Shown piece after piece: positions 1 through 6,685 of a stretch of DNA of 11,656 nt. The notes beneath the pieces were generated by a model. That model had not been told where the DNA came from. It was given only the letters and a program-made list of their open reading frames with translations, and did not search any database. The translations under genes were made by a program, and so were the position numbers. Numbering within the stretch: position 1 is the stretch's first letter; every line of letters begins with the position of its first letter. Source of the stretch: an uncultured Polynucleobacter sp. (GTDB lineage Bacteria > Pseudomonadota > Gammaproteobacteria > Burkholderiales > Burkholderiaceae); contig CALKUJ010000133.1 in NCBI GenBank assembly GCA_937996825.1, positions 1 through 11,656 on the forward strand. The letters are read 5' to 3'.

Positions 1-1
1 T

Positions 2-538
2 AAGGGCCAATTGACTATTTTTGATAATCCAACAACCGTCATGACTAATGATCCACCGTTTGAGTACCACCTGCGTGATATTGGTAACTATGTCAATCTT
101 TCTAATGTCGAGAAACCGCCAATGAAAATTCGTGGCGCGACTTTCGATGCGCCGAGCTCAGGCACTGGCTTACATGGAATGCCTGGTGATTTCTTAAGCA
201 CTAGTCGTTTTATACGCGCACTGTTTTTATCTAACTCAGTACCAACCAGTTTTACAACTGCGCAAATGGGTGATGCAGCTTGGCACATTCTTGGAAGCTT
301 TGATATTCCACCTGGCTCAGTAACATTGCCAGCAAGCAATCCTTACGGTGGTGGTCTTGGTGGTTACGAAGTAACCGAATGGAGCGTAGTGGCCGACAAT
401 AAGAACATGACTTACAGCGTCAAGATGTTTGAAAACACCAATATCTATGTATTTGACTTTAAGAAGTTGGATGTCAACGCTAAAGAGATTAAGTCAGTGA
501 AGCTAAATCAACCGAAATTAACGCTTCCGCTTAACTGA
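2..538 (+). CDS. Choloylglycine hydrolase / penicillin V acylase family amidase, C-terminal part (5' truncated by window)
   Basis: The frame is open from base 2 to the TGA at 536-538, so the true start and the N-terminal catalytic cysteine lie to the left of the window. The visible 178 residues read like the second half of a linear amide C-N hydrolase of the Ntn superfamily. A TNDPPFEYHL segment (codons from about base 44) corresponds to the family's active-site asparagine region. A GMPGDFLSTSRFIRALF segment carries the conserved arginine (codon 206-208) that sits in the active site of bile salt hydrolases. The ending, with an EWSVVADNKNMTYSVKMFENTNIYVFD-type run, is the family's usual C-terminal strand pair. 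Members cleave amide bonds in bile salts, penicillin V or acyl-homoserine lactones. The substrate cannot be told from this part, and a free-living betaproteobacterium is unlikely to use bile salts. It converges on the 4.5S RNA gene with only eight bases between them. The family call is firm, the substrate is unknown. Confidence 0.85.
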   Translation, partial: KGQLTIFDNPTTVMTNDPPFEYHLRDIGNYVNLSNVEKPPMKIRGATFDAPSSGTGLHGMPGDFLSTSRFIRALFLSNSVPTSFTTAQMGDAAWHILGSFDIPPGSVTLPASNPYGGGLGGYEVTEWSVVADNKNMTYSVKMFENTNIYVFDFKKLDVNAKEIKSVKLNQPKLTLPLN

Positions 539-546
539 AGTAGGGT

Positions 547-644
547 GGATGAGCCAAACCCCCGGCACTGGCAGAAATTGGGTTTGGCTGCTTCGTTCCC
601 GACCTGACCAGGTTATCCAACCCACCATGCGGGGAGGCCCATCC
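547..644 (-). ncRNA. ffs: Signal recognition particle RNA (4.5S RNA, bacterial small type)
   Basis: Read on the minus strand, this is a 98-nt RNA that binds Ffh and guides ribosome-nascent chain complexes to the membrane through FtsY. The 5' end GGATGGGCC pairs fully, with one G-U, to the 3' end GGCTCATCC. Inside this, CCCC pairs with GGGG and GGGTT with AACCC. The conserved Ffh-binding tip is present: CTGGTCAGGTCG, a GGAA tetraloop (plus-strand TTCC at 596-599), then CGAAGCAGCC. Compared with the E. coli tip, the pair closing the tetraloop is G-C instead of C-G. That is a compensatory change and strong support for a functional RNA. The ends are set from the terminal helix and could be off by a few bases. 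No clear intrinsic terminator follows, so the 3' end is probably made by processing. The gene points away from dnaX. Confidence 0.95.
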
Positions 645-650
645 AATTCC

Positions 651-656
651 ATTTTA
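651..656 (-). promoter_or_regulatory. Probable -10 box of the 4.5S RNA promoter
   Basis: On the minus strand this reads TAAAAT, and six bases later comes the GG that starts the terminal helix of the 4.5S RNA, a normal distance for a transcription start. The hexamer 17 bases upstream (TCATGT, 674-679) is a poor match to TTGACA and overlaps the dnaX start codon. The -10 call rests on position relative to the RNA end. Confidence 0.5.
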
Positions 657-662
657 GCTTGT

Positions 663-668
663 TAGAAT
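663..668 (+). promoter_or_regulatory. Possible -10 box for dnaX (would give a leaderless or very short-leader mRNA)
   Basis: TAGAAT matches the sigma-70 -10 consensus in five of six positions and ends seven bases before the dnaX ATG at 676. No good -35 is seen at the right spacing. The site is offered because the gene has no Shine-Dalgarno sequence and the space before it is shared with the 4.5S RNA promoter. Confidence 0.3.
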
Positions 669-675
669 GTAAGAC

Positions 676-2349
676 ATGACAGCATTGGCATTAGCCCGTT
701 CGTGGCGCCCCAAAACCTTCTCTGAATTAGTCGGCCAAGACCATGTGGTTAAGGCTTTAACCCATGCTTTGGATCAGGGTCGCCTGCACCATGCATGGTT
801 ATTTACGGGTACCCGTGGGGTAGGTAAGACCACCATAGCCCGAATTATGGCCAAAGCCCTCAATTGCACGGGATCCGATGGTTCTGGCAAGATGACTTCA
901 GAGCCTTGCGGAAAATGCCCAGCCTGCATGGAAATCGATGCTGGTCGCTTTGTTGACTATATTGAGATGGATGCTGCAAGTAATCGTGGTGTTGACGATA
1001 TGGCCCAGCTTTTAGAAAAAGCAATGTATGCGCCAAGCAGTGCACGTTTCAAGGTATACATGATTGACGAGGTTCATATGTTGACCGGTCATGCTTTCAA
1101 TGCGATGTTAAAAACATTAGAAGAGCCGCCGCCTCATGTGAAGTTCATCTTGGCGACGACGGATCCTCAAAAAATTCCTGTGACTGTTTTGTCTCGTTGC
1201 TTGCAATTCAATTTAAAGCAAATGCCGGTGCCATCGATTGTTGAGCATTTAGAGAAAATACTTGAGTCTGAGCAGGTAAAGTCAGAGATCGGTGCACTGC
1301 GTATTTTGGCTAAAGCTGCTCAAGGTTCCATGCGTGACGCTTTATCTTTGACAGATCAGGCGATTGCTTATGCTGCAGGCCCAGTGACTGAATCTTCAGT
1401 TCGCGCCATGTTGGGCACTCTGGATGAAACATATTTGATTCAGATTTTGGATGCATTAAGAACCGGAGACGGTGGTGCTCTCATCAATATTGCGGATGAG
1501 ATGGCTGCGAGAAGCTTATCTTTTTCTCTTGCGCTGCAAGATCTTGCTTCCTTGTTACAAAAAATTGCTGTCGGTCAAACAGTTCCATCCGCGGTGCTGG
1601 ATGATTGGCCCGAGGCATCAGAGGTGAGACGCTTAGCCACTCAGTTTGGCAAAGAAGATATTCAGTTGTATTACCAAATTGCCATCACTAGTCGCCCAGA
1701 TCTTTCTTTGGCTCCAGATGAGCAAACTGGTTTCACGATGGCGCTTCTAAGAATGCTCGCTTTTAAACCTGGTGACGGATCTGGCTCAAGCAAATCTAAC
1801 CAATCAAATCAAACGCCAAGAGCAGGTGGCACTTCGATCAGTTCTGCTGCCAAAGCAGCAGCCAGTGTTTCTGGTCAGCCAGTTAAGGCCGCTTCAGCCC
1901 CTGTGGCTACTTCCGCACCTCAAGTAACAGCAGTACCCAAGCCATCTGCCGTGACTTACAACTCTGAAGATCCAGATTGGCAGTCATGGATGAAAGCATT
2001 GCCGGTCAGAGGCTTGTTGCAGCAGTTAGCATTTCAAACTGAACTGCAAAGTTGGATTGAACAAGGTGATTCAGTCAAAGCGACTGTGATTGTGGGGATG
2101 GCTCAGTTGGCAAGCAAAGAAAATGTCTTGCGTTTGCAAGAGGCTCTATCAAATTATCTTGGCAAATCTGTCACTATTTTGATTGAAACTGGCAAAGCCA
2201 ATCATTCAATCGCAGCAGTGGAGGCGAAGATCAAACAAGAAAAACAAGAAGGGGCAGAAGAGTCAATTGCCAATGATGATTTTGTTAAAACAATCCAGGC
2301 TGAATTCGGTGCCACGGTTGTTCCAGGTAGCATTCGCCCCATTCAATAA
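676..2349 (+). CDS. dnaX: DNA polymerase III subunit tau (clamp loader ATPase)
   Basis: DnaX is the motor of the clamp loader that places the beta sliding clamp on DNA and ties the polymerase cores to the helicase. The 557-residue protein shows the RWRPK-type N-terminus (SWRPKTFSELVGQDHVV, 9-25) and Walker A GTRGVGKT (45-52). A zinc module follows (Cys64, 78, 81, 84; wider spacing after the first Cys than in E. coli), then Walker B VYMIDEVHML (127-136) and the SRC motif (173-175). Residues 370-430 are a Ser/Ala/Pro-rich linker. The rest is a tau-type C-terminal domain ending in FGATVVPGSIRP, the part expected to bind the polymerase alpha subunit. The ATG is the first start after an in-frame TAA at 670-672, so the start is well fixed although no Shine-Dalgarno is visible. 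The A AAA AAG slippery site that makes gamma in E. coli is absent, so only tau is predicted. It leads the conserved dnaX-ybaB-recR cluster. Confidence 0.97.
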   Translation: MTALALARSWRPKTFSELVGQDHVVKALTHALDQGRLHHAWLFTGTRGVGKTTIARIMAKALNCTGSDGSGKMTSEPCGKCPACMEIDAGRFVDYIEMDAASNRGVDDMAQLLEKAMYAPSSARFKVYMIDEVHMLTGHAFNAMLKTLEEPPPHVKFILATTDPQKIPVTVLSRCLQFNLKQMPVPSIVEHLEKILESEQVKSEIGALRILAKAAQGSMRDALSLTDQAIAYAAGPVTESSVRAMLGTLDETYLIQILDALRTGDGGALINIADEMAARSLSFSLALQDLASLLQKIAVGQTVPSAVLDDWPEASEVRRLATQFGKEDIQLYYQIAITSRPDLSLAPDEQTGFTMALLRMLAFKPGDGSGSSKSNQSNQTPRAGGTSISSAAKAAASVSGQPVKAASAPVATSAPQVTAVPKPSAVTYNSEDPDWQSWMKALPVRGLLQQLAFQTELQSWIEQGDSVKATVIVGMAQLASKENVLRLQEALSNYLGKSVTILIETGKANHSIAAVEAKIKQEKQEGAEESIANDDFVKTIQAEFGATVVPGSIRPIQ

Positions 2350-2386
2350 TTACTCAAAACCATCTATTCATTCGGAGATATAAAGC

Positions 2387-2710
2387 ATGATGAAAGGTAA
2401 TATTGCTGGCTTGATGAAGCAAGCTCAGCAGATGCAAGAAAACATGAAGCGCGCCCAAGCGGAGCTAGAAGCTCTGGAAGTAATTGGCCAAGCTGCAGGC
2501 GGTTCAGTCAAAGTCACAATGACAGGTAAGCATGCCTTGAAGCGTGTTGAGATTGCTGATAGCGCCATGGATGATAAAGAAATGCTTGAAGACTTATTGG
2601 TGACTGCTTATGCAGATGCTTATCGTCAAATTGAGCAGATATCTGCCCAAAAAATGTCTGGCGCAACAGCTGGTATGCCAATGCCACCGGGCTTTAAGTT
2701 GCCATTTTGA
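2387..2710 (+). CDS. ybaB: YbaB/EbfC family nucleoid-associated DNA-binding protein
   Basis: The 107-residue product starts MMKGNIAGLMKQAQQMQENMKRAQAEL, the family's N-terminal helix, followed by the VTMTGKHALKRVEI strand pair and a second helix (DLLVTAYADAYRQIEQ). It ends in the usual PGFKLPF tail. Family members are dimers with a tweezer-like fold that bind DNA with little sequence preference and coat the nucleoid. The exact role is not settled, but the gene nearly always sits between dnaX and recR, as here, which suggests a link to replication or repair. A GGAG (2374-2377) lies nine bases before the ATG at 2387. A second ATG follows at once at 2390, so either may be used. It lies 37 bases after dnaX and 21 before recR. 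Confidence 0.95.
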   Translation: MMKGNIAGLMKQAQQMQENMKRAQAELEALEVIGQAAGGSVKVTMTGKHALKRVEIADSAMDDKEMLEDLLVTAYADAYRQIEQISAQKMSGATAGMPMPPGFKLPF

Positions 2711-2731
2711 GATTGTTGACGAATAAACACG

Positions 2732-3358
2732 ATGTCAGATAATCGATCACCTGATCAAGCTCAAGATGCTTTGCAGCGCATGGTGCAAGCTTTGAGAGCT
2801 TTGCCGGGTGTCGGCCCTAAGTCTGCGCAGCGCATGGCTTTTCATCTCTTGCAACATGATCGCAATGGTGCCGCAGTATTGGGTCAAAGCTTGCTCGATG
2901 CAGTCAATCATATTCAGCATTGCGCTTCGTGTAATACATTTTCCGAGTTAAATCTTTGTGGCACTTGTTCTGATGAGCGACGCGACCCAAGTATTTTGTG
3001 TGTGGTTGAAACTCCCGCAGATCAATTGATGGTTGAGCAAACCCTTACTTACAAAGGTTTGTATTTTGTTTTAATGGGAAGACTATCTCCTTTGGACGGC
3101 TTGGGTCCCAATGAAATTCATTTGGATCGATTGATTGAGCGTGTTGAGAAAAGTCCTGTGCCTGTCAAAGAAGTGGTGTTGGCAACTAATTTCACCAGTG
3201 AGGGTGAGGCGACTGCCCACTACATTGGTGAAATCATGAAGGTGCGCAATATCAAAGTATCCAGAATCGCCAGAGGTGTTCCAGTTGGTGGTGAGCTCGA
3301 GTATGTGGATGCCAGTACCTTAGCAAGAGCGATGATGGATCGTCGCTCAGTTAGTTAA
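2732..3358 (+). CDS. recR: Recombination mediator RecR
   Basis: RecR works with RecO (and RecF) to load RecA onto single-stranded DNA covered by SSB during gap repair. The 208-residue protein has all the expected parts in order: a helix-hairpin-helix (RALPGVGPKSAQRMAFHLL, 22-40), a four-cysteine zinc finger (Cys64, 67, 76, 79), and a TOPRIM domain starting at VVETPADQ (91-98). The C-terminal part has the SRIARGVPVGGELEYVD segment that closes the family's Walker B-like region. Length is normal for RecR. The ATG is taken because it gives the typical short N-terminal extension before the HhH. Its Shine-Dalgarno is weak, so translation may be coupled to ybaB, 21 bases upstream. The third gene of the dnaX cluster, it is followed by surE after only 14 bases. 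Confidence 0.96.
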   Translation: MSDNRSPDQAQDALQRMVQALRALPGVGPKSAQRMAFHLLQHDRNGAAVLGQSLLDAVNHIQHCASCNTFSELNLCGTCSDERRDPSILCVVETPADQLMVEQTLTYKGLYFVLMGRLSPLDGLGPNEIHLDRLIERVEKSPVPVKEVVLATNFTSEGEATAHYIGEIMKVRNIKVSRIARGVPVGGELEYVDASTLARAMMDRRSVS

Positions 3359-3372
3359 TTATTTAGGATTTC

Positions 3373-4155
3373 ATGCACATTCTGATTGCAAATGATGATG
3401 GATATTTGGCCCCAGGCTTATTGGCTTTGGTGAATGCACTTCGCCCTTTGGGAAAAATCACGGTGATTGCCCCAGAGCAAAATCACAGCGGCGCATCGAA
3501 CTCATTGACCTTGTCTCGACCATTGACGGTCAATCGCATGGCTGGCGGTGAAAGAGACAACTTTTTGTATGTGAATGGTACGCCCACTGATTGCGTTCAT
3601 ATTGCACTGACCGGTTTATTGGATTCAAAACCAGATTTGGTCGTTTCTGGCATTAATCAAGGTGAAAACATGGGTGAAGATGTTCTTTACTCAGGCACCG
3701 TGGCTGCCGCCATTGAAGGTGTGATGTTCGGAATTCCGGCAATTGCTTTTTCTCAGGTTGCTAAAGGATGGGCAAGACTTGATGATGCTGCCCAAATCGC
3801 CAGAGACATCGTGATGCAACAAATCAACTCACCAGTTGATGGTGTTTTAGCTGCTGGCGAAAAGCCAACATTACTCAACGTCAATATTCCGAATCTTGCT
3901 TATGACGATCTCAAATCATGGAGAGTGACCAGATTGGGTAATAGGCATCACTCACAAAATGTCATCAAACAAAACAATCCGCGAGGCGAACCCATTTATT
4001 GGATTGGTCCTCCTGGCGATGCAAGAGATGCAACTGAGGGAACTGATTTCCATGCCATCAATCAAGGGCAAGTCTCGATCACTCCTTTGCAATTAGATTT
4101 ATCTCATGTGCGAACACGTGAAAAAATGATTCAGTCTCAGTGGCAAAAAAATTAA
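3373..4155 (+). CDS. surE: 5'/3'-nucleotidase SurE (stationary-phase survival protein)
   Basis: SurE is a metal-dependent phosphatase that removes phosphate from nucleoside 5'- and 3'-monophosphates and short polyphosphate. The metal ligands known from solved SurE structures are all present: Asp8 and Asp9 in MHILIANDDG, Ser39 in APEQNHSGASNS, and Asn95 in the SGINQGENMGEDVLYSGT block. The GTVAAAIEG helix that follows is also typical. At 260 residues it is of usual length. An AGGA (3365-3368) stands four bases before the ATG, a rather short spacing. The gene starts 14 bases after recR and is followed by pcm, nlpD and rpoS. The surE-pcm-nlpD-rpoS order is shared with E. coli, where these genes serve stress survival. 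Confidence 0.96.
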   Translation: MHILIANDDGYLAPGLLALVNALRPLGKITVIAPEQNHSGASNSLTLSRPLTVNRMAGGERDNFLYVNGTPTDCVHIALTGLLDSKPDLVVSGINQGENMGEDVLYSGTVAAAIEGVMFGIPAIAFSQVAKGWARLDDAAQIARDIVMQQINSPVDGVLAAGEKPTLLNVNIPNLAYDDLKSWRVTRLGNRHHSQNVIKQNNPRGEPIYWIGPPGDARDATEGTDFHAINQGQVSITPLQLDLSHVRTREKMIQSQWQKN

Positions 4156-4158
4156 TTC

Positions 4159-4164
4159 AATAGG
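4159..4164 (+). promoter_or_regulatory. Ribosome binding site that favours the GTG start of pcm
   Basis: AATAGG ends six bases before GTG 4171, an acceptable spacing. It abuts TTG 4165 with no spacing, which argues against the TTG as a start. The core is short (AGG), so this is only moderate support. Confidence 0.4.
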
Positions 4165-4170
4165 TTGTCC

Positions 4171-4827
4171 GTGGTTAAAAAAGATCCGATGTTCGATAAA
4201 GCACGTCTACAGTTAGCTGAAAAAGTTGCTGCTAGTGGTGTGCGTAATCGCCAGGTATTAGAGGCAGTTGCTACGGTGCCACGCCATGCATTCATTGACC
4301 ATGCACTTGATGCAAGAGCCTACGAGGACTCAGCATTACCGATTGGTCATCAACAAACTATTTCAAAGCCATCGGTCGTGGCGCGCATGATTGAACTATT
4401 GATGCGTCCTAAAAAAGACCTTGGTAAGGTCCTGGAAATTGGGACGGGTTGTGGCTACCAAGCAGCTATCTTAAGTTTGGTGGCTCAAGAGGTTTATTCC
4501 ATTGAACGAATCAAGCCATTGCATGAGCAGGCCAGAGCAAAGCTCAGACCTTTCCGAATCCCCAATTTGCGTTTGGTATACGGTGACGGCATCCGAGGCT
4601 TACCGCAAGCGGCCCCTTTTGATGGGATCATCTTGGCAGCTGCTGGATTAGGTATTCCTGACCCATTATTGGACCAATTAGCGATTGGTGGTCGATTGGT
4701 GGCCCCAGTGGCTAAAAATGAAGAAGAGCAACAGTTGGTCGTGGTCGAGCGGGTCAGCTCACAACGTTATCAAAGAACTGTTCTTGAAGAAGTTTTTTTT
4801 GTGTCTTTACAATCAGGTATTGTGTAA
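4171..4827 (+). CDS. pcm: Protein-L-isoaspartate O-methyltransferase
   Basis: This enzyme uses S-adenosylmethionine to methylate abnormal L-isoaspartyl residues and so begins repair of aged proteins in the cytoplasm. Visible marks are VPRHAFID (36-43), the ALPIGHQQTISKP substrate-site loop (55-67), and SAM motif I VLEIGTGCGY (87-96). A YGDGIRGLPQAAPFDGIILAAA stretch and an ending typical of the family follow. Three starts are possible: TTG 4165, GTG 4171 and ATG 4189. GTG is chosen for its spacing to AATAGG (218 residues). ATG 4189 (212 residues) would align best with the shorter E. coli protein and cannot be excluded. It lies 15 bases after surE, and nlpD follows after 40 bases. Confidence 0.93.
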   Translation: MVKKDPMFDKARLQLAEKVAASGVRNRQVLEAVATVPRHAFIDHALDARAYEDSALPIGHQQTISKPSVVARMIELLMRPKKDLGKVLEIGTGCGYQAAILSLVAQEVYSIERIKPLHEQARAKLRPFRIPNLRLVYGDGIRGLPQAAPFDGIILAAAGLGIPDPLLDQLAIGGRLVAPVAKNEEEQQLVVVERVSSQRYQRTVLEEVFFVSLQSGIV

Positions 4828-4867
4828 TTTAATCGTCGTTTAATGGTTTTTTGACCGCTGTGAGCTT

Positions 4868-5671
4868 ATGAATTTTTCTCGTTTATTGATTGTTACCTTT
4901 GCTATATCAACTGTTGTAGTTCAGTCGGGTTGTGCTACGCGCTCTGCGCCAGCTCCTGTGGTTGATCGTTCGGGTGGTAAGGCCACAAGTCTTGAACCGG
5001 TACAAGCAGGTTTTTATCGTATTAAACGTGGCGATACTTTATTAAGAATTGCTTTGGATCATGGTCAATCACATCGTGACATTGCAGAGTGGAACAATAT
5101 TGCAGACATCAATCAAATCGAAGTTGATCAAGTGATTCGTGTGGTACCTCCAAGATTAGCTAAAGCTGCAACGTCCAGAGTTGAAGTCAAGCAAGAAAAG
5201 CCCAGTCCAAGCAAAGATATTGCTAAGCCAGCTGAAAAGATGAAAGAAGAGAAGCTTGCTAAGAATGAAGCCAGGGTAGAAAAATCAAGCAATGAAGTCA
5301 TCGCTGATCCAGGCATCAAACTTTCTTGGCCATCTAAAGGCAATGTGATTGATCGTTTTGACGAAAACAAAAACAAAGGCATCGATATTTCTGGTAAATC
5401 AGGCGACCCTATCCAGGCAGCGGCAGACGGAAAGGTGGTTTATGCCGGTAATAGTTTGAGAGGCTACGGTAATTTGGTGATCGTCAAGCACGACAATACT
5501 TTTTTAACTGCATATGCTCACAACAGAACCTTGTTGGTGAAAGAGGGTGATACTGTTAAGAAGGCTCAAAAAATTGCAGAAATGGGCAATACCGATGCTG
5601 ATCAAGTGAAGTTGCATTTTGAAGTTCGTAAGCACGGCAAACCAGTTGACCCAATGGCCTATCTTCCTTGA
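4868..5671 (+). CDS. nlpD: NlpD-like lipoprotein: LysM plus degenerate M23 (LytM) peptidase domain, amidase activator
   Basis: NlpD proteins sit at the outer membrane and switch on a cell-wall amidase (AmiC in E. coli) during division. The 267-residue protein begins with a hydrophobic signal segment (6-18) and Cys22 in VQSGC, a usable lipobox with an unusual Gln at -3. A LysM peptidoglycan-binding domain (YRIKRGDTLLRIA..., 50-93) comes next, then a Lys/Glu/Ala-rich linker (97-147). The LytM domain (about 153-266) has the NSLRGYGNLVIVKH and LHFEVRKHGKPVDPMAYLP blocks. The first zinc-binding His of active M23 enzymes is replaced by Asn169 (NKGIDI), as in E. coli NlpD, so an activator role is expected rather than hydrolysis. 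The Shine-Dalgarno is weak. rpoS starts two bases after its stop, and in E. coli the main rpoS promoter lies inside nlpD. No clear promoter was found here by eye. Confidence 0.93.
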   Translation: MNFSRLLIVTFAISTVVVQSGCATRSAPAPVVDRSGGKATSLEPVQAGFYRIKRGDTLLRIALDHGQSHRDIAEWNNIADINQIEVDQVIRVVPPRLAKAATSRVEVKQEKPSPSKDIAKPAEKMKEEKLAKNEARVEKSSNEVIADPGIKLSWPSKGNVIDRFDENKNKGIDISGKSGDPIQAAADGKVVYAGNSLRGYGNLVIVKHDNTFLTAYAHNRTLLVKEGDTVKKAQKIAEMGNTDADQVKLHFEVRKHGKPVDPMAYLP

Positions 5672-5673
5672 GT

Positions 5674-6633
5674 ATGACTAAATCATTAGACTCAGATAGC
5701 AGCTCATTCAATGACTTTTCTGAGCTAACTGATTTAAACAGTCAAGAGCTGGATGCAGAAGAATTAAAAGAAGTATTAGCTGCCGAGTTGTCTGCAGACC
5801 TCGTGCAGCGCTACTTACAGCAAATATCCAGTAAGCCTTTATTCACCCCTGAAGAAGAACTCAAAATAGCCACTCAGGCTCAAGCTGGTGATTTTTCAGC
5901 CAGGCAGGCCATGATTGAGCATAACTTGCGTTTGGTTGTGAGTATTGCAAAAACCTATATGCATCGTGGTTTACCTTTGCCTGATTTGATTGAGGAGGGC
6001 AACCTTGGGTTGATGCATGCTTTGGATAAATTTGAACCTCAAAGAGGATTTAGATTTTCAACATATGCCACTTGGTGGATCAGACAAAGTGTTGAGAAGG
6101 CTTTGATGAACCAGGTGCGCACTGTTCGTTTACCCGTTCATGTCATTCGAGAGATCAATCAAGTATTGCGAGCCAGACGGTTTTTAGAGCAAGCCTTGGG
6201 TGCAGAAGGCAGAGTGCCCGATCTTGAAGACATTGCCAGTTTGACTGGTAAATCTCTCGAAGATGTAACAGACGCTCTGGCATTGGCTGAGCACACCACA
6301 TCTTTGGATGCCCCTCGAGATTTAGATCCTGGATCTAGCTTGCTTGATTTTATTTCTGATGACCGGATCGCCGCTCCTGATCAAGAGGTGGAAAAATCTC
6401 AACTTGAAGAAATGCTAAGAAATTGGCTTAAGAATTTAAAAGAAGATCAACGCATGGTAATCACCAGACGTTATGGTCTTGATAATCAAGAGCCAGCCAC
6501 CTTGGAGGGTCTTGCCAAAGAATTGGCTTTATCCAAAGAGCGTATTCGTCAAATTCAGCAAGAATCTTTGATTAAACTCAAGAAACATTTATCAAGTCAT
6601 GGTTTAGATAAAGGTTCAGTCCTTGATGATTGA
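5674..6633 (+). CDS. rpoS: RNA polymerase sigma factor RpoS (sigma-38, general stress)
   Basis: RpoS directs transcription in stationary phase and under stress. The 319-residue protein shows an acidic N-terminus (1-40) and region 1.2 (DLVQRYLQQISSKPLFTPEEE, 42-62). Region 2 runs from about 79 to 150, with the core-binding stretch LIEEGNLGLMHALDKFEPQRGFRFSTYATWWIRQSVEKALMNQ and the -10-reading residues. Linker region 3 comes next, followed by region 4 with a helix-turn-helix (ATLEGLAKELALSKERIRQIQQESL, 275-299). The position matching E. coli Lys173, the RssB contact, is Arg159 (HVIREIN). ATG 5674 lies two bases after the nlpD stop and has no Shine-Dalgarno, so coupling to nlpD is likely. A TTG at 5668 would overlap nlpD and add two residues, and is less likely. 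The position after nlpD separates it from RpoD and RpoH. Confidence 0.96.
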   Translation: MTKSLDSDSSSFNDFSELTDLNSQELDAEELKEVLAAELSADLVQRYLQQISSKPLFTPEEELKIATQAQAGDFSARQAMIEHNLRLVVSIAKTYMHRGLPLPDLIEEGNLGLMHALDKFEPQRGFRFSTYATWWIRQSVEKALMNQVRTVRLPVHVIREINQVLRARRFLEQALGAEGRVPDLEDIASLTGKSLEDVTDALALAEHTTSLDAPRDLDPGSSLLDFISDDRIAAPDQEVEKSQLEEMLRNWLKNLKEDQRMVITRRYGLDNQEPATLEGLAKELALSKERIRQIQQESLIKLKKHLSSHGLDKGSVLDD

Positions 6634-6685
6634 CCCTTCCATCACATGGCAGTGACTTTAACGAATTAAAAGAAAGATACTTTTC

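Noticed and set aside
1556..1568. Run of six A (CAAAAAATT) in dnaX as a frameshift site
   Set aside because: In the reading frame it is CAA AAA ATT and does not form the X XXY YYZ pattern for a -1 slip. It also lies before the linker where a gamma product would be expected to end.
2183..2383. A 66-codon plus-strand frame overlapping the end of dnaX
   Set aside because: It is an out-of-frame shadow of the conserved DnaX C-terminus and the A-rich codons there. There is no ribosome binding site of its own.
4868..5671. rpoS promoter inside nlpD
   Set aside because: Several weak pairs were seen (for example TTGGTG and TACTTT near 5476-5504), but none is good enough to report by eye.
5668..5673. 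TTG start for rpoS overlapping the nlpD stop
   Set aside because: It adds only two residues, has no better ribosome binding site, and ATG 5674 is next to it.
6634..6660. TCAC/GTGA inverted repeat after rpoS as a terminator
   Set aside because: Four-pair stem without a GC-rich core and no T run after it.
6668..6684. AAAAG/CTTTT hairpin that could hide the ribosome binding site of the exonuclease
   Set aside because: Only five A-U-rich pairs with a seven-base loop, too weak to call a control element.
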